Shown here: positions 17,930 through 27,563 of the stretch, piece by piece
Position numbering within the stretch: position 1 is the stretch's first letter
Layout of the letters: the number at the start of each line of letters is the position of its first letter
NCBI GenBank assembly: GCA_963700425.1
Contig: CAVOXO010000001.1
Coordinates: 1,054,001 to 1,118,000, forward strand
From: CAVOXO01 sp963700425
Lineage (GTDB): Bacteria; Actinomycetota; Acidimicrobiia; Acidimicrobiales; Microtrichaceae
Direction of reading: 5' to 3'
Length of the DNA: 64,000 bases
Program-made: the position numbers and the translations under genes
The notes under the pieces: generated by a model
What the model saw: only the letters and a program-made list of their open reading frames with translations
Told to the model about the DNA's origin: nothing
The model's database searches: none

Positions 17930-19452
17930 CTACCGCGTGCGGGCGGGTGCCTTCTTCGCCGGGGCCTTCTTTGCCGGGGCCTTGCGGGCGGGTGCCTTCT
18001 TCGCCGGGGCCTTCTTTGCCGGGGCCTTCTTGCCGGGGCCTTGCGGGCGGGTGCCTTGCGGGCGGGTGCCTTCTTTGCCGGGGCCTTGCGGGCGGGTGCC
18101 TTGCGGGCGGGTGCCTTCTTTGCCGGGGCCTTGCGGGCGGGTGCCTTGCGGGCGGGTGCCTTCTTTGCCGGGGCCTTGCGGGCGGGTGCCTTGCGGGCGG
18201 GTGCCTTCTTCGCCGGGGCCTTGCGGGCGGGTGCCTTGCGGGCGGGTGCCTTCTTCGCCGGGGCCTTCTTGGCGGGTGCCTTGCGGGCGGGTGCCTTCTT
18301 TGTTGGGGCCTTCTTCTTTGCTGCCAACGGTGCCTCCTCGGCGGGCTGGTTAGTCGGGGAACTGTCTATCAAACGCGTCGGTGGGCTCGGCGGATTCACG
18401 ACATCGACGTCACTGTCGCGGTCGGCCAGCGACAGGTCGATGCCGCGCCGTGGCGTGTTGAACCTCTCGATGACGCATGGCCTGACCTCGCCGATCGCCA
18501 CGACCTCGCGAGCCGATTTCGGCGCCGGGTCGGCCATGAACTTCAGGGGTATGTAGCAGCGGGTGCCCTCCACCTCCGCGTACGCTCCGTGCGAGCTGTA
18601 CTCGGTGATCGTCGCGTCCACTCTTTCGCCGATCTTGAAGTGCGAAACGAAGTTCAGGAACGTGGACGCGTCGTTGACCGCATCTCCGGTCGAGCCTCGG
18701 GGTGGCGTCTCTGACGCCACCGCTGCCGATGCCGATGACGACCGGCGTCGCTTTTTCGGGGAGCCCTCGGTCCCGCCTGAAGTGGCGGGCTGTTGCTGCG
18801 GAGCGGGCTTGCCGGCATCGGACCTGTTCCTCGGTTTCCGACGCGAGCGCGACGTGGGGGCCGCGTCGGTGAGCTCGGCGATCGCGTCCGGCGAACCGCT
18901 GCCGTTGGTGTCCGAACGCGACGCTCCGCCGGATCTGCCTCCCCGCGCCCGACCGCCCGTTGACGTCGCCGGGGCGGAGGACTTGCGAGGCGCGCCCTTG
19001 CCGGCTTCCTTCATCGATCGCCGCGACGTCGGACCGCGCACGGGCACTCGGTCGACGAACACCCATCCGATCGGTGGAACGGGCTTGCCGCCGATGAGTC
19101 GCCCCTCATCGAACAGCCATCCGTAGGTGCCGTGGAACTCCTGGAAGGAATCGTTGGAGAACACGATCGCGTCCGAGCGGTCGGCGATCTGGAGGATGAA
19201 GGCGTCCCCGCGTCCGACTGTTCCCGCTGGGGGTGTGATGATCTCTCCCGCGAGAGCGGCCTCCTCGAAGCGGTCGCTCTCGGTCGTTTCGATCCGGTGA
19301 CCGAAGGTTGCGTCGACGACCACGATCACGACATCGAAATGTCGGTCGTCGATGAGTGCCCGCACGGCGTCGTCGAGCTGTTGCAGACTCGGCGACGAGC
19401 GTCCCTCGGTTGCGATGTTGGAGCCGTCGACGATGAGCGTTGTTTCCGACAT
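17930..19452 (-). CDS. NYN/PIN-like nuclease domain plus S1 domain protein with histone-like basic tail, frameshifted near 18,030
   Basis: From ATG 19452. Residues 1-145 form an NYN (Zc3h12a/PIN-like) domain with spaced acidic residues: VDGSN (D9), VVVDATFGHR (D47), RGDAFILQIADRSD and FSNDSFQEF. A basic, disordered linker follows, then an S1 RNA-binding domain at about 270-350 (KIGERVDATITEYSSHGAYAEV, RCYIPLKFMADP, GIDLSLADR). The last 130 residues are a (K/R)KAPA-type repeat like bacterial histone H1-like tails. The tail frame slips at about 18,030 where one 15-nt unit has 14 nt; with one T restored the protein ends KAPARTR at 17930. Role inferred: RNA cleavage or handling, held to nucleic acid by S1 and tail. 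Confidence 0.8.
17938..18325. repeat. 15-nt coding minisatellite with a 45-nt higher-order period
   Basis: About 25 consecutive units of 15 nt. On the plus strand two unit types alternate, TTCTTTGCCGGGGCC (variants with TTC or TTCTTGG) and TTGCGGGCGGGTGCC, encoding KKAPA- and RKAPA-type pentapeptides on the minus strand. From about 18,040 to 18,260 they are ordered as one KAPAK-type unit followed by two ARKAP-type units, giving five near-identical 45-nt repeats. One unit near 18,030 is 14 nt long. Because the array is coding and in steps of 15, length changes would keep the frame. Confidence 0.9.
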
Positions 19453-19527
19453 GACGCGACCAGTACACCACGTCGATTCGGTCTGGCCGAACTTCGAGGT
19501 CCGACGACCACCCTTTACGCTTCGACC

Positions 19528-20190
19528 GTGCCACCCGTCGATCCCCTCCACCCACATGTCGACGCGGTCTTCTTCGACTTCGGGGGAGTGTTCACCACCT
19601 CGCCGTTCGAGGCGTTCGAGGCGTACGAACGTCGCCGGGGGATTCCGGTCGGCACCATTCGCCGGCTCAATTCCACGAATCCCGATGCCAACGCCTGGGC
19701 GCGTCTGGAACGGAACGAGATCGACGTGGACCGGTTCGTCGAGTTGTTCGAACACGAGGCCGTCGAAGTCGGGGTGGAGGTGGAGGGAACGGAGGTCCTC
19801 GCCTGCCTGTCGGGTCAGGTCCGACCGGAGATGGTGGCCGCGCTGCGCCTCGTCTCGAGCCGGTTCGTCACGGCGTTGCTGACGAACAACATGGTGACCG
19901 CCACGACCGGTGAGATCGGCGGCACCGACCCGCTTCTTGCCGAGGCGATCTCGCTGTTCGACGTCGTCATCGAGTCGTCGGCCGTCGGAGTGCGCAAGCC
20001 CGAACCTCGCTTCTACGAACTCGCCTGCGGGGAGGCTCGGGTCGACCCCTCCCGGGTCGTGTTCCTCGACGACCTCGGCGTGAACCTCAAGCCGGCGCGA
20101 TCCATGGGCATGCGCACCATCAAGGTCACCGATCCCCGCTCGGCACTCGTGGAGCTGGGCACGATCCTGGGCGTCGATCTCGTGACGTGA
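19528..20190 (+). CDS. HAD-superfamily hydrolase
   Basis: A 220-residue haloacid-dehalogenase-fold protein, start GTG 19528. Motif I is FFDFGGVF, the DxGGV form found in the subfamily with the N-terminal domain of epoxide hydrolase and ACAD10, where the second Asp is replaced by Gly. Motif II is ALLTNNM, motif III is in VGVRKPEPRFYEL (Lys) and motif IV is VVFLDDLGVNL (DD). A helical cap lies between motifs I and II. Substrate is unknown; members hydrolyse phosphates. It is divergent from the NYN-S1 gene (76 bases) and convergent with kgd. Confidence 0.85.
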   Translation: MPPVDPLHPHVDAVFFDFGGVFTTSPFEAFEAYERRRGIPVGTIRRLNSTNPDANAWARLERNEIDVDRFVELFEHEAVEVGVEVEGTEVLACLSGQVRPEMVAALRLVSSRFVTALLTNNMVTATTGEIGGTDPLLAEAISLFDVVIESSAVGVRKPEPRFYELACGEARVDPSRVVFLDDLGVNLKPARSMGMRTIKVTDPRSALVELGTILGVDLVT

Positions 20191-20233
20191 GGGTTGACGC
20201 CGCCCCCGGAACGGTGGGCTGAGGAGGTCCGGA

Positions 20234-23200
20234 TCAGTGGAACTGATCGAGGTCCCGAGGCTTCAGCGGAGCAAATGCGGCCGCGAGCAGCTCCGCCTGT
20301 TCCTGGAGGTGGATGGCGGCCTTGCCCGTCGCCGGTGACCCCGAATCGTCGCGGCTGACCCTTCGGATCTCATAGGAGTGCCCGTGGGCTTCGTAGAGGC
20401 GTCCCTTGATGCCGTTCCACGGTCCCATGTTCTCCGGCTCTTCCTGCAGCCAGACGATCTCGGTGCAGTTGGGGTACCGCGCGAGCTCCTCGGCGACAGC
20501 GTCGAAGGGCCAGGGGAAGAGCTGCTCGACCCGGGCGATGGCGACCGGTACTCCGAGCTCGTCCCGGGTGGCCATGGCATCGTGGGCGACCTTTCCCGAC
20601 GCGAGAACAAGGCGTGTCACCCGGTCGACGTCGGTGACCGACGAGTCGCCGATCAGCTCGTCGAAGCTCCCGCTGGTCAACTCGGAGACCTCCGACCGGT
20701 ACGAACGTGCCCTCAGCCCCGACTTGGGGGTGAAGACCACGAGTGGCTTGCGGGCGCCGCGGTGCATCTGCCGCCTCAAGAGATGGAAGTACTGGGCGGA
20801 TGTGGTGGGCTGGCAGACCTGGATGTTGTCCTCTGCCGCGAGGATGAGGAATCGCTCGATCCGGGCGGATGAGTGCTCGGGGCCCTGGCCCTCGAAACCG
20901 TGGGGAAGCAGGAGGACGAGCCCCGACTGCTCCTTCCACTTGTCGTCCGCGGCGACGATGAACTGATCGATGATGATCTGCGCACCGTTGACGAAGTCAC
21001 CGAACTGCGCCTCCCACATCACCAGTGTCTCGGGGCTGGTGATCGAGTAGCCGTACTCGAAGCCGAGCGCGGCGTATTCGCTGAGCAGCGAGTCGTAGAT
21101 CCACAGGTGGGTGTCACCCGTGGCCAACGCGTTGAGAGGCGTGAACTCCGTTCCGTTCTCGAAGTCGACGAGCACCGAGTGGCGTTGACTGAACGTGCCG
21201 CGCCTGCTGTCCTGGCCGGCCAGTCGCACGGAGGTGCCCTCGTTCAGCAGTGAACCGAAGGCGAAGGCCTCGGCGAGCGACCAGTCGACGGCGCCCGACT
21301 CGAACAAGGCAGTGCGGGCATCGAACTGCTTGGCGAGCTTCGGATGAACCGTGAAGTCATCGGGGACGCTCGACAGGCGCGAGTAGATGGAGTCGAGGGT
21401 GTCTCGTGGAACTCCCGTGTCGACGTGGGGGAGAACCCCCTTCGCCGGCGGCCGGGGCATCGCCAGGTGATCCTCGCCCGGCTTCTCCTGCCGCGTCGCG
21501 TCGAGGGCGCGACTCAGCTTGTTGCTGAAGTCGGCCAGAGCGGCCTCGGCTTCGTCGACGGTGATGTCGCCTCGCCGGACCAGGGCCTCGGTGTACAGCT
21601 TTCTCACGCTGCGCCGGGCATCGATCTGCCGGTACATGAGCGGCTGGGTGTAGCTGGGGTCATCGCCCTCGTTGTGACCATGGCGTCGGTAACACACCAT
21701 GTCGATGACCACGTCCTTGTTGAATCGCTGCCGATAGTCGAACGCCAGGCGGGCCACCCGCACGCACGCCTCGGGATCGTCGCCGTTGACGTGGAAGATC
21801 GGAGCCTGGACCGTCTTCGCCACGTCGGTGCAGTACTCCGAACTCCGTGCGGCGGACGGGGCCGTGGTGAATCCCAGCTGGTTGTTGATGATGACGTGGA
21901 CGGTTCCACCGACGCGGTAGCCCTTGATGAGGCTCAGGTTGAGGGTCTCCGACACCACCCCCTGGCCCGCGAAGGCCGCGTCGCCGTGGATGAGGATCGG
22001 CAGGACCGGATAGGCACTCGAGGCGCTTCCCGCGGGGAATGCGGTCCATGTGCGCACGAACGATGCCCTCGACCACAGGATTCACGGCCTCGAGGTGCGA
22101 GGGGTTCGCCGCCAGCTCGACGTCGATGACCTTCCCGGAGCGGGCGGTGAACTCCCCGGTCTGGCCGAGGTGGTACTTCACATCCCCCGAACCCTGGATG
22201 GAGTTGGGGTCGACCCATCCCTCGAACTCCTTGAAGAGCTGGCCGACCTCCTTGCCGACGATGTTCACGAGCACATTGAGGCGTCCGCGATGCGCCATTC
22301 CCATGACCGCACCCTCCAGCTCGCCGTCGGCCGCGCGTTCGAGGAGGGCGTCGAGTATGGGAATGGTCGACTCGGCGCCTTCGAGCCCGAATCGCTTCTG
22401 GCCGAGGTACTTCGTGGCGAGGAATTTCTCGAGTGCTTCGGCGGCGTTCAGGCGATCGAGGATGTGGGCCTGGTCGGCAGTGTCGAGCTTGGTCGGGCTG
22501 CCCTCGACCTTCTCCTGTATCCAGCGCTTCTCCTCGACCGACTGGATGTGGGTGTACTCGATTCCGATGGTTCGGCAGTAGGCGTCGCGCAACACGCCCA
22601 GAACCCGCCCCAGCTTCATGCGCTCCTGTCCTCCGACGGGCGCGTAGATCCCCTCGGCGATGCCGGTCAGGAATTCGCGATCGAGGTCCCAGATCGTCAA
22701 TCCGTAGGTCGCCGGATCGAGTTCGGAATGCATCTCGGGTGACTTGGCGGCCAGCGGATCGAGATCGGCGATGAGATGACCCCGCACCCGGTACATGTTG
22801 ATGAGGTTGGCGACCTGCATCTGCTTGATGGACATCGCCGCATCGCGGTCGACGGGGTTGACGTCCTGGTGCCATTCGACCGCGGTGTAGGGCACGCCGA
22901 GAGCGGAGAACAGGTGCTCGTAGAACCCGTCAGAACCCAACAGCAACTCGTCGACCTTCTTCAGGAAGAGCCCTGATTCGGCCCCCTGGATGATTCGATG
23001 GTCGTAGGTCGAACTCAAGGTCATGACCTTGGAGATGCCGAGGTCGGCGATCGTCGACGGGTCCGCCCCCGCGAACTCCGTGGGATAGGTGAGCGACCCC
23101 ACGCCCACGATCAAGCCCTGGCCGGGCATGAGGCGGGGTACCGACCGTTCGGTGCCGATGGTTCCCGGATTCGTGAGCGTCACCGTCACGCCGGCGAAGT

Positions 23201-23886
23201 CGTCGGGCGAGAGCCGGTTGTTCATGGCGCGTCGGACCAGGTCATCGTAGGAAGCGGTGAACTCCGCGAAATCGAGGGTGTCGGCATTCCTGATGGCCGG
23301 AACCACCAGGATTGCGCGAGCCGTCCCGTTTCTCGATGTCGATCGCGAGCCCGAGGGTCACGTGATCGGGCCTCAGGAGACGTGGCTCGCCATCGGGACC
23401 TTCGATGAACGAGCTGTTCATGCGCGGCAGGTGATCGGCGATCGCCCGCACGATCGCGTATCCGATGATGTGGGTGAAGCTGACCTTGCCGCCACGCGTG
23501 CGTCCCAGGTGGCCGTTGATCACCGATCGATTGATCTCGAGCAGCTTGGCTGCCACCTCGCGATAGGAGGTCGCCGTCGGCACGTCGAGCGAGCGTTCCA
23601 TGTTCTCGACGATTCGCGCCGCGACACCCTTGATCGGAGTCCCGGGAGGGGCATCGTCGTCCACCTCCGCGGTCGGCTGAACGGTCAGGTCGTTCGCTGC
23701 GACGGTCGCTCCGTTCCCGGCGGGCGAGGTCGGCGGTTGGACCGTCACCGGACCCGGTGGCTGGTAGTCGACGAAGAACTCACGCCAGATCTCGCTGACA
23801 GCCTGCGGATTGTCGCGATAACGCTCGAACATCTCATCGACGAGCCATGCGTTGGCCCCGAGCGAGTCGTGGGTAGGTTCAGACAT
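20234..23886 (-). CDS. kgd: Multifunctional 2-oxoglutarate dehydrogenase/decarboxylase (Kgd/OdhA type), two frameshifts
   Basis: One protein of about 1,217 residues. From ATG 23886: MSEPTHDSLGANAWLVDEMF is the E1 N-terminal helix, then a proline-rich linker and an E2-type acyltransferase domain (catalytic STYDHRIIQGAESGLFL near 23,010), then the thiamin-diphosphate E1 core (GMAHRGRLNVLVN, LIHGDAAFAGQGVVSETLNL, RRHGHNEGDDPSYTQP) and the transketolase C-domain. This E2-E1 fusion is actinobacterial; it feeds the TCA cycle. The frame changes near 23,313 (after EKRDGSR) and near 22,025 (after IPRGKRLE). Both are small indels in an essential-type gene, so likely errors. The DsbA-like gene lies 37 bases upstream. 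Confidence 0.9.
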
Positions 23887-23923
23887 CCGTGCGGATGCTA
23901 CCGGCCGTGCCGAGGGATGGGGT

Positions 23924-24520
23924 TCACGGGTTTTTCGTCCGGATCCGGGTCACCCAGCGGGTCACGGTCTCGGTCGGCTGCACCCCGGGAATGACGAATC
24001 CGTTCTCGAACCTCCACGACGGCGTCGACGCGATGCCCTCCGAGCGGGCGTCGTCCATCGACCGGGCGACGACCTCGGCGCCACCGCCCCTCTCCACCAC
24101 GCCGATGACGGCCGCTGCGTCGATCCCGATCGAGTCGAGGACCGACGAGAGCGCCGAGCGGTCGGAGATGTCCGCGCCCTCGATCCAGCGGGCATCGGAG
24201 ATGGCGTCATCCGCGAGCCGAGCGACGCTCGGCCACTCGACCGAGATCACGGCGATCGTCTCGAGAGCGAGCCGGGTGTTGGGGGTGTGGGCGGGCGGGC
24301 TGAAGGGCAGCCCGCACCTTGCACACTCCTCGGCGACGGCGGCGAACGCCGATGCGAGGGCCGAATCGGGTCGCACCGGGCGGCCGCGTGGCGGAAGCTC
24401 CGGATGGAGTTCGAAGGGGTGACGGTCGACCGTGACGCCGAGCTCCTCCATCAGGGCGGTCCGGTGCCGGCCGAGGTACGACCACGGGCAGACGTAGTCG
24501 TTCCACACCTCTGCGTGCAC
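23924..24520 (-). CDS. DsbA-family (FrnE-like) thioredoxin-fold oxidoreductase
   Basis: A 198-residue cytoplasmic thioredoxin-fold protein from ATG 24520 (MHAEVWNDYVCPWSYLGRHR). The CPWS active-site motif has only one Cys, as in FrnE and 2-hydroxychromene-2-carboxylate isomerase relatives. The all-helical insert lies at about residues 60-150, and the closing STPSWRFENGFVIPGVQP has the cis-Pro strand of the fold. There is no signal peptide. It is 37 bases upstream of kgd on the same strand and may be co-transcribed. The reaction (disulfide exchange or glutathione/mycothiol-type isomerisation) cannot be told. Confidence 0.8.
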   Translation of the reverse strand: MHAEVWNDYVCPWSYLGRHRTALMEELGVTVDRHPFELHPELPPRGRPVRPDSALASAFAAVAEECARCGLPFSPPAHTPNTRLALETIAVISVEWPSVARLADDAISDARWIEGADISDRSALSSVLDSIGIDAAAVIGVVERGGGAEVVARSMDDARSEGIASTPSWRFENGFVIPGVQPTETVTRWVTRIRTKNP

Positions 24521-24640
24521 AGGTCAACGGTAGTGCCGGAGAGCGATCGACGGCCCAGCCGGCACCGGTTCCCGTCGGTGCCGATGCGTGTCGTCGCGAT
24601 GGTTCAACGGCGCCGCGCGGTGGTCACGTAGTGTTCCGAA

Positions 24641-25384
24641 ATGGCCGAGCAACAGGACTGGGGTCAGTTCACGACGGGGGGCGGCGGCGCCGTTCATTCC
24701 CAGGCGCGTGGCCGCGATGCCGCCGCGGTCGTGTACGGAGGTTGTTGGCGACGGTTGGGAGGCCAGGTTCTGGACGGGATCCTGTACCCGCTGCTTCTGA
24801 CCGCGGTGTTTGCGTCGATCGGGGTCGTTTCCCTGGCGATCATCCTCGCGGTCGAGCCCGACATCTGGCGCGACAGGGAGACGCGACTGACCCTCGACGC
24901 GGCCCAGAATGCCGATCTGGTCGTGACCATCATCGTCGCCGTCCTCCTGATCGGCATCCTCGCCGTCACCTGGTGGTTCTATTTTCCCGCGGCCATGAGC
25001 ATCAAGGGTGGGACGCTCGGCATGCGGATCGCCGGCCTGCACATCGTCAGCACCGAAGGGCTCCACAACGTCAAGGTCGGCCAGGCGTTCTCCCGGTTCT
25101 TCTTTGCCTGGCTCATGGGTGCCGTCGCCGCCGTGCCCCTGCGGCTCCTCCTCATCAGCTCGTCGATCTCGGACTGGTGGGAGTGGTGGGGGTCCAGTGG
25201 TTCGGACTACTTCGTGTCGTCGGAACGTCCGCGCGAGGCCATCCCCACTCTGTCGTCCTCCTCGGCGACGATCCTGATCGCGGCGGCGCTGTTCTCCCTG
25301 ACGCCGGTGGCGTGGTACTTCCTGAGCCCTCGCCGCCAGACGGCCTACGACGCCGTGGCCGGAACCCTGGTGATCAGGACCTGA
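24641..25384 (+). CDS. RDD-family membrane protein
   Basis: A 247-residue membrane protein from ATG 24641. After a hydrophilic, glycine-rich N-terminus comes YGGCWRRLGGQVLDGILYPLL, a degenerate form of the RDD motif (R-L-x-A-x-x-x-D), with Arg and Asp kept. Four hydrophobic segments follow: LYPLLLTAVFASIGVVSLAI, LVVTIIVAVLLIGILAVTWW, FFAWLMGAVAAVPLRLLLI and ILIAAALFSLTPVAWYFL, and GGTLGMRIAGLHIV is a second family segment. RDD proteins are proposed ion antiporters or assembly factors. The gene is divergent from the DsbA-like gene. Confidence 0.8.
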   Translation: MAEQQDWGQFTTGGGGAVHSQARGRDAAAVVYGGCWRRLGGQVLDGILYPLLLTAVFASIGVVSLAIILAVEPDIWRDRETRLTLDAAQNADLVVTIIVAVLLIGILAVTWWFYFPAAMSIKGGTLGMRIAGLHIVSTEGLHNVKVGQAFSRFFFAWLMGAVAAVPLRLLLISSSISDWWEWWGSSGSDYFVSSERPREAIPTLSSSSATILIAAALFSLTPVAWYFLSPRRQTAYDAVAGTLVIRT

Positions 25385-25399
25385 GAGTGCCCCGGGCGG

Positions 25400-25885
25400 C
25401 TACCCGCCGACACACTCTCCGGTGGCCCTGACGATCGCCCGACTGGGAGCCCCCTCCGGCCCCCTCAGGGCCACGACGTGGCTGGCCGGTCTCTCGTCGA
25501 GCAGACCGGCATCGACGAGGCCGTCGACGTCGAGCAGTTGTCCGGTCTGCAGCTGTCCGGCCTCCAACGCGGCCTCGACGCGGGAGCGTTCCGCTGCGCA
25601 CCGGTCCAACAGCTCCTGCTGCGACGTCGCGAGATCCTCGGTCCGGCTGCTCAGAATGGATCCGCCGACGAAGGACGCGATCAACCCGACGGCGATGAGA
25701 AGTACGAGATTGATGAGGATCTGCGTCCTGCTCCTCTCGTTGGTCCGGGCCATCGAGGAATCGGTGGGCAGATTCGGCGCAAGAGGAGCCTCACCCGGAA
25801 CGTTCGCCTCGGGGTGAAGGCTGGGCGCGTACCAGAGGCCGTCTGACGCCTGCCACCAACCAGGGCCCTGTGGAATGTCGCTCAT
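25400..25885 (-). CDS. Membrane protein with N-terminal GWWQASDGLWY motif (161 aa)
   Basis: From ATG 25885 (MSDIPQGPGWWQASDGLWYA). The WWQASDGLWYAP stretch resembles the short tryptophan-rich DUF2510-like motif found at the cytoplasmic ends of many actinobacterial membrane proteins and especially common, as far as I recall, in Acidimicrobiia. One membrane helix (ILINLVLLIAVGLIASFVGG) is followed by a coiled coil (LATSQQELLDRCAAERSRVEAAL) and a small domain ending GECVGG outside the membrane. Function unknown. It is convergent with the RDD gene and divergent from xthA. Confidence 0.7.
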   Translation of the reverse strand: MSDIPQGPGWWQASDGLWYAPSLHPEANVPGEAPLAPNLPTDSSMARTNERSRTQILINLVLLIAVGLIASFVGGSILSSRTEDLATSQQELLDRCAAERSRVEAALEAGQLQTGQLLDVDGLVDAGLLDERPASHVVALRGPEGAPSRAIVRATGECVGG

Positions 25886-25972
25886 CGTCGCTCCGCGCTC
25901 GTATCGGGTCGAACGAACAGTAACTCCCGGGACCGTGAACGGCGCGCTGTCGGAGGCGTAGTGTCGCCGTCG

Positions 25973-26746
25973 ATGCTGATCGCCACATGGAACGTCAATT
26001 CGCTGAAGGCACGCCTTCCCCGAGTGGAGGAGTGGCTCTCCATCGTCGGTCCCGACGTGTTGTGCATGCAGGAGACCAAGCTGACCGATGACGCCTTCCC
26101 GGCCATGTCGTTCTCGGCCCTCGGGTACGACTCGGTCCATCACGGCGAGGGTCGCTGGAACGGGGTCGCCATCGTGTCGCGCGTCGGTATCTCCGACACG
26201 TTCGCCGGATTCGACGATGGTCGGGAGCCCGACCCCGACGCCCGCATCGTGTGGGCAACCTGTGGCGGTGTCAGGGTCGCGTCGGTCTACGTACCCAACG
26301 GACGTGAGGTGGACCACGACCACTTCCGCTACAAGCTCGATTGGCTCGGTCGTCTGCGATCCCACCTCGACGCACACCATTCGCCCGACGAGCGACTCGT
26401 CGTGGTGGGTGACTGGAACGTCGCTCCCGACGATCGCGACGTCTGGGACCCCGCGGACTTCGTGGGCTCGACCCACGTCACCCCCGCGGAGCGGACGGCT
26501 CTGCAGAACGTCAAGGACTTCGGTCTGATCGACGTGTTCAGGGAGCGCTACGACGCAGGCGGTCTCTACACCTTCTGGGACTATCGCAACGGCGACTTCC
26601 ACAAGCGGCGGGGTATGCGGATCGATTTCCATCTCGCCACCGCAACGATGGCGGCGGCCGATCGCAGCGATCTGATCGACCGCAATGCCCGAAAGGGGGA
26701 GCGGCCCTCCGATCACGCACCCGTTCTGGCCTGGTACGAACTCTGA
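25973..26746 (+). CDS. xthA: Exodeoxyribonuclease III
   Basis: A 257-residue endonuclease/exonuclease/phosphatase-fold protein. I choose ATG 25973 (MLIATWNVNSLKARL), the usual start of the family, over GTG 25961. Motifs: WNVNS (Asn), LCMQETKL (metal-binding Glu), SVYVPNGREVDHDHFRYKL (Tyr and Asn region), VVVGDWNVAP (DxN catalytic pair) and the final RPSDHAPVLAWYEL (SDH). It removes damaged 3' ends and cuts at abasic sites in base excision repair. Length is normal and all catalytic residues are present. The thioesterase gene begins 10 bases downstream. Confidence 0.93.
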   Translation: MLIATWNVNSLKARLPRVEEWLSIVGPDVLCMQETKLTDDAFPAMSFSALGYDSVHHGEGRWNGVAIVSRVGISDTFAGFDDGREPDPDARIVWATCGGVRVASVYVPNGREVDHDHFRYKLDWLGRLRSHLDAHHSPDERLVVVGDWNVAPDDRDVWDPADFVGSTHVTPAERTALQNVKDFGLIDVFRERYDAGGLYTFWDYRNGDFHKRRGMRIDFHLATATMAAADRSDLIDRNARKGERPSDHAPVLAWYEL

Positions 26747-26756
26747 GGGGATAGCG

Positions 26757-27563
26757 ATGGTGACAGCGGACGAGCAGGGAAACGATGTGGGGGAGGTTCC
26801 CCGCAGCCCGCGCCTGGAGCGTCTGTGGGCATTGCCCGCGACCCCCCGGCGGGTCGGCATGCGCCGCCTGGCCGCAGCAGGCCGTCGGGTGATCGAGGCG
26901 ATGACGTCGACGAGTGCGACGGCGGATCAGCTGGAACACGCGGCGACCGAACTCGAGAAGGTCGGGGAGCTTCTCGAGAAGCTCCCCTCCGGCACCGACT
27001 ACGACGGTGTGGCCGAGATGGCCAATGCCGGCGATCTCATGGAGGAGATGCGACGCAAGGTCGAGGCGGGTGATCCCGAGGCCGGCGCGCCGTTCGACCA
27101 CAGCCCGTTCATCGGGCTGTCGAATCCGCTCTCGCCGCCGCTCGTCTTCGAGTATCAGGGGGATCGGCTCCTGGGGTCCGCCACCTTCGGGGCGGCGTAC
27201 GAGGGCCCTCCGGGGTGCGTGCACGGTGGCTACATCGCGGCGGCGTTCGACGAGTTGCTCGGAGCCTCGCAGTCGATGTCGGGAGCCCAGGGGATGACCG
27301 CACGGCTCGAGGTCTCCTACCGGCGGCCGACTCCGCTCGGCGAGCCCCTGCACCTGGAGGGATGGGTGGACCGGATCGACGGCCGGAAGATCTTCGTGAA
27401 GGGGACCATGGGGACCGCCGACCACGTGACGGCCGAGGCCGAGGGGCTCTTCATCTCGTTCGATGCCGAGCGATTCGCCGAGCTGTTGGTGGAACGCGAG
27501 GCGCGCCGATCCCGCAGGGCGGCCCCGGCGGAGTCCGATCCTCGACCTTCTCAGGAGCCCTGA
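26757..27563 (+). CDS. PaaI-type hot-dog thioesterase with long N-terminal extension
   Basis: A 268-residue protein from ATG 26757, preceded by GAGGGGA as a likely ribosome site. The C-terminal 140 residues are a single hot-dog domain (FGAAYEGPPGCVHGGYIAAAFDELLG, with the HGG catalytic turn and following acidic residue; LEVSYRRPTPLGEPLHLEGW; VTAEAEGLFISF). The N-terminal 120 residues are extra, with helical stretches (TADQLEHAATELEKVGELLEKL) that are not part of the usual 130-150-residue enzyme. It would hydrolyse an unknown acyl-CoA. It overlaps the end of uvrD2 by 13 bases on the opposite strand. Confidence 0.83.
   Translation: MVTADEQGNDVGEVPRSPRLERLWALPATPRRVGMRRLAAAGRRVIEAMTSTSATADQLEHAATELEKVGELLEKLPSGTDYDGVAEMANAGDLMEEMRRKVEAGDPEAGAPFDHSPFIGLSNPLSPPLVFEYQGDRLLGSATFGAAYEGPPGCVHGGYIAAAFDELLGASQSMSGAQGMTARLEVSYRRPTPLGEPLHLEGWVDRIDGRKIFVKGTMGTADHVTAEAEGLFISFDAERFAELLVEREARRSRRAAPAESDPRPSQEP

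Noticed and set aside
17938..18325. Candidate CRISPR array
   Set aside because: Units are only 15 nt, directly adjacent without spacers, and encode in-frame pentapeptides. It is a coding tandem repeat.
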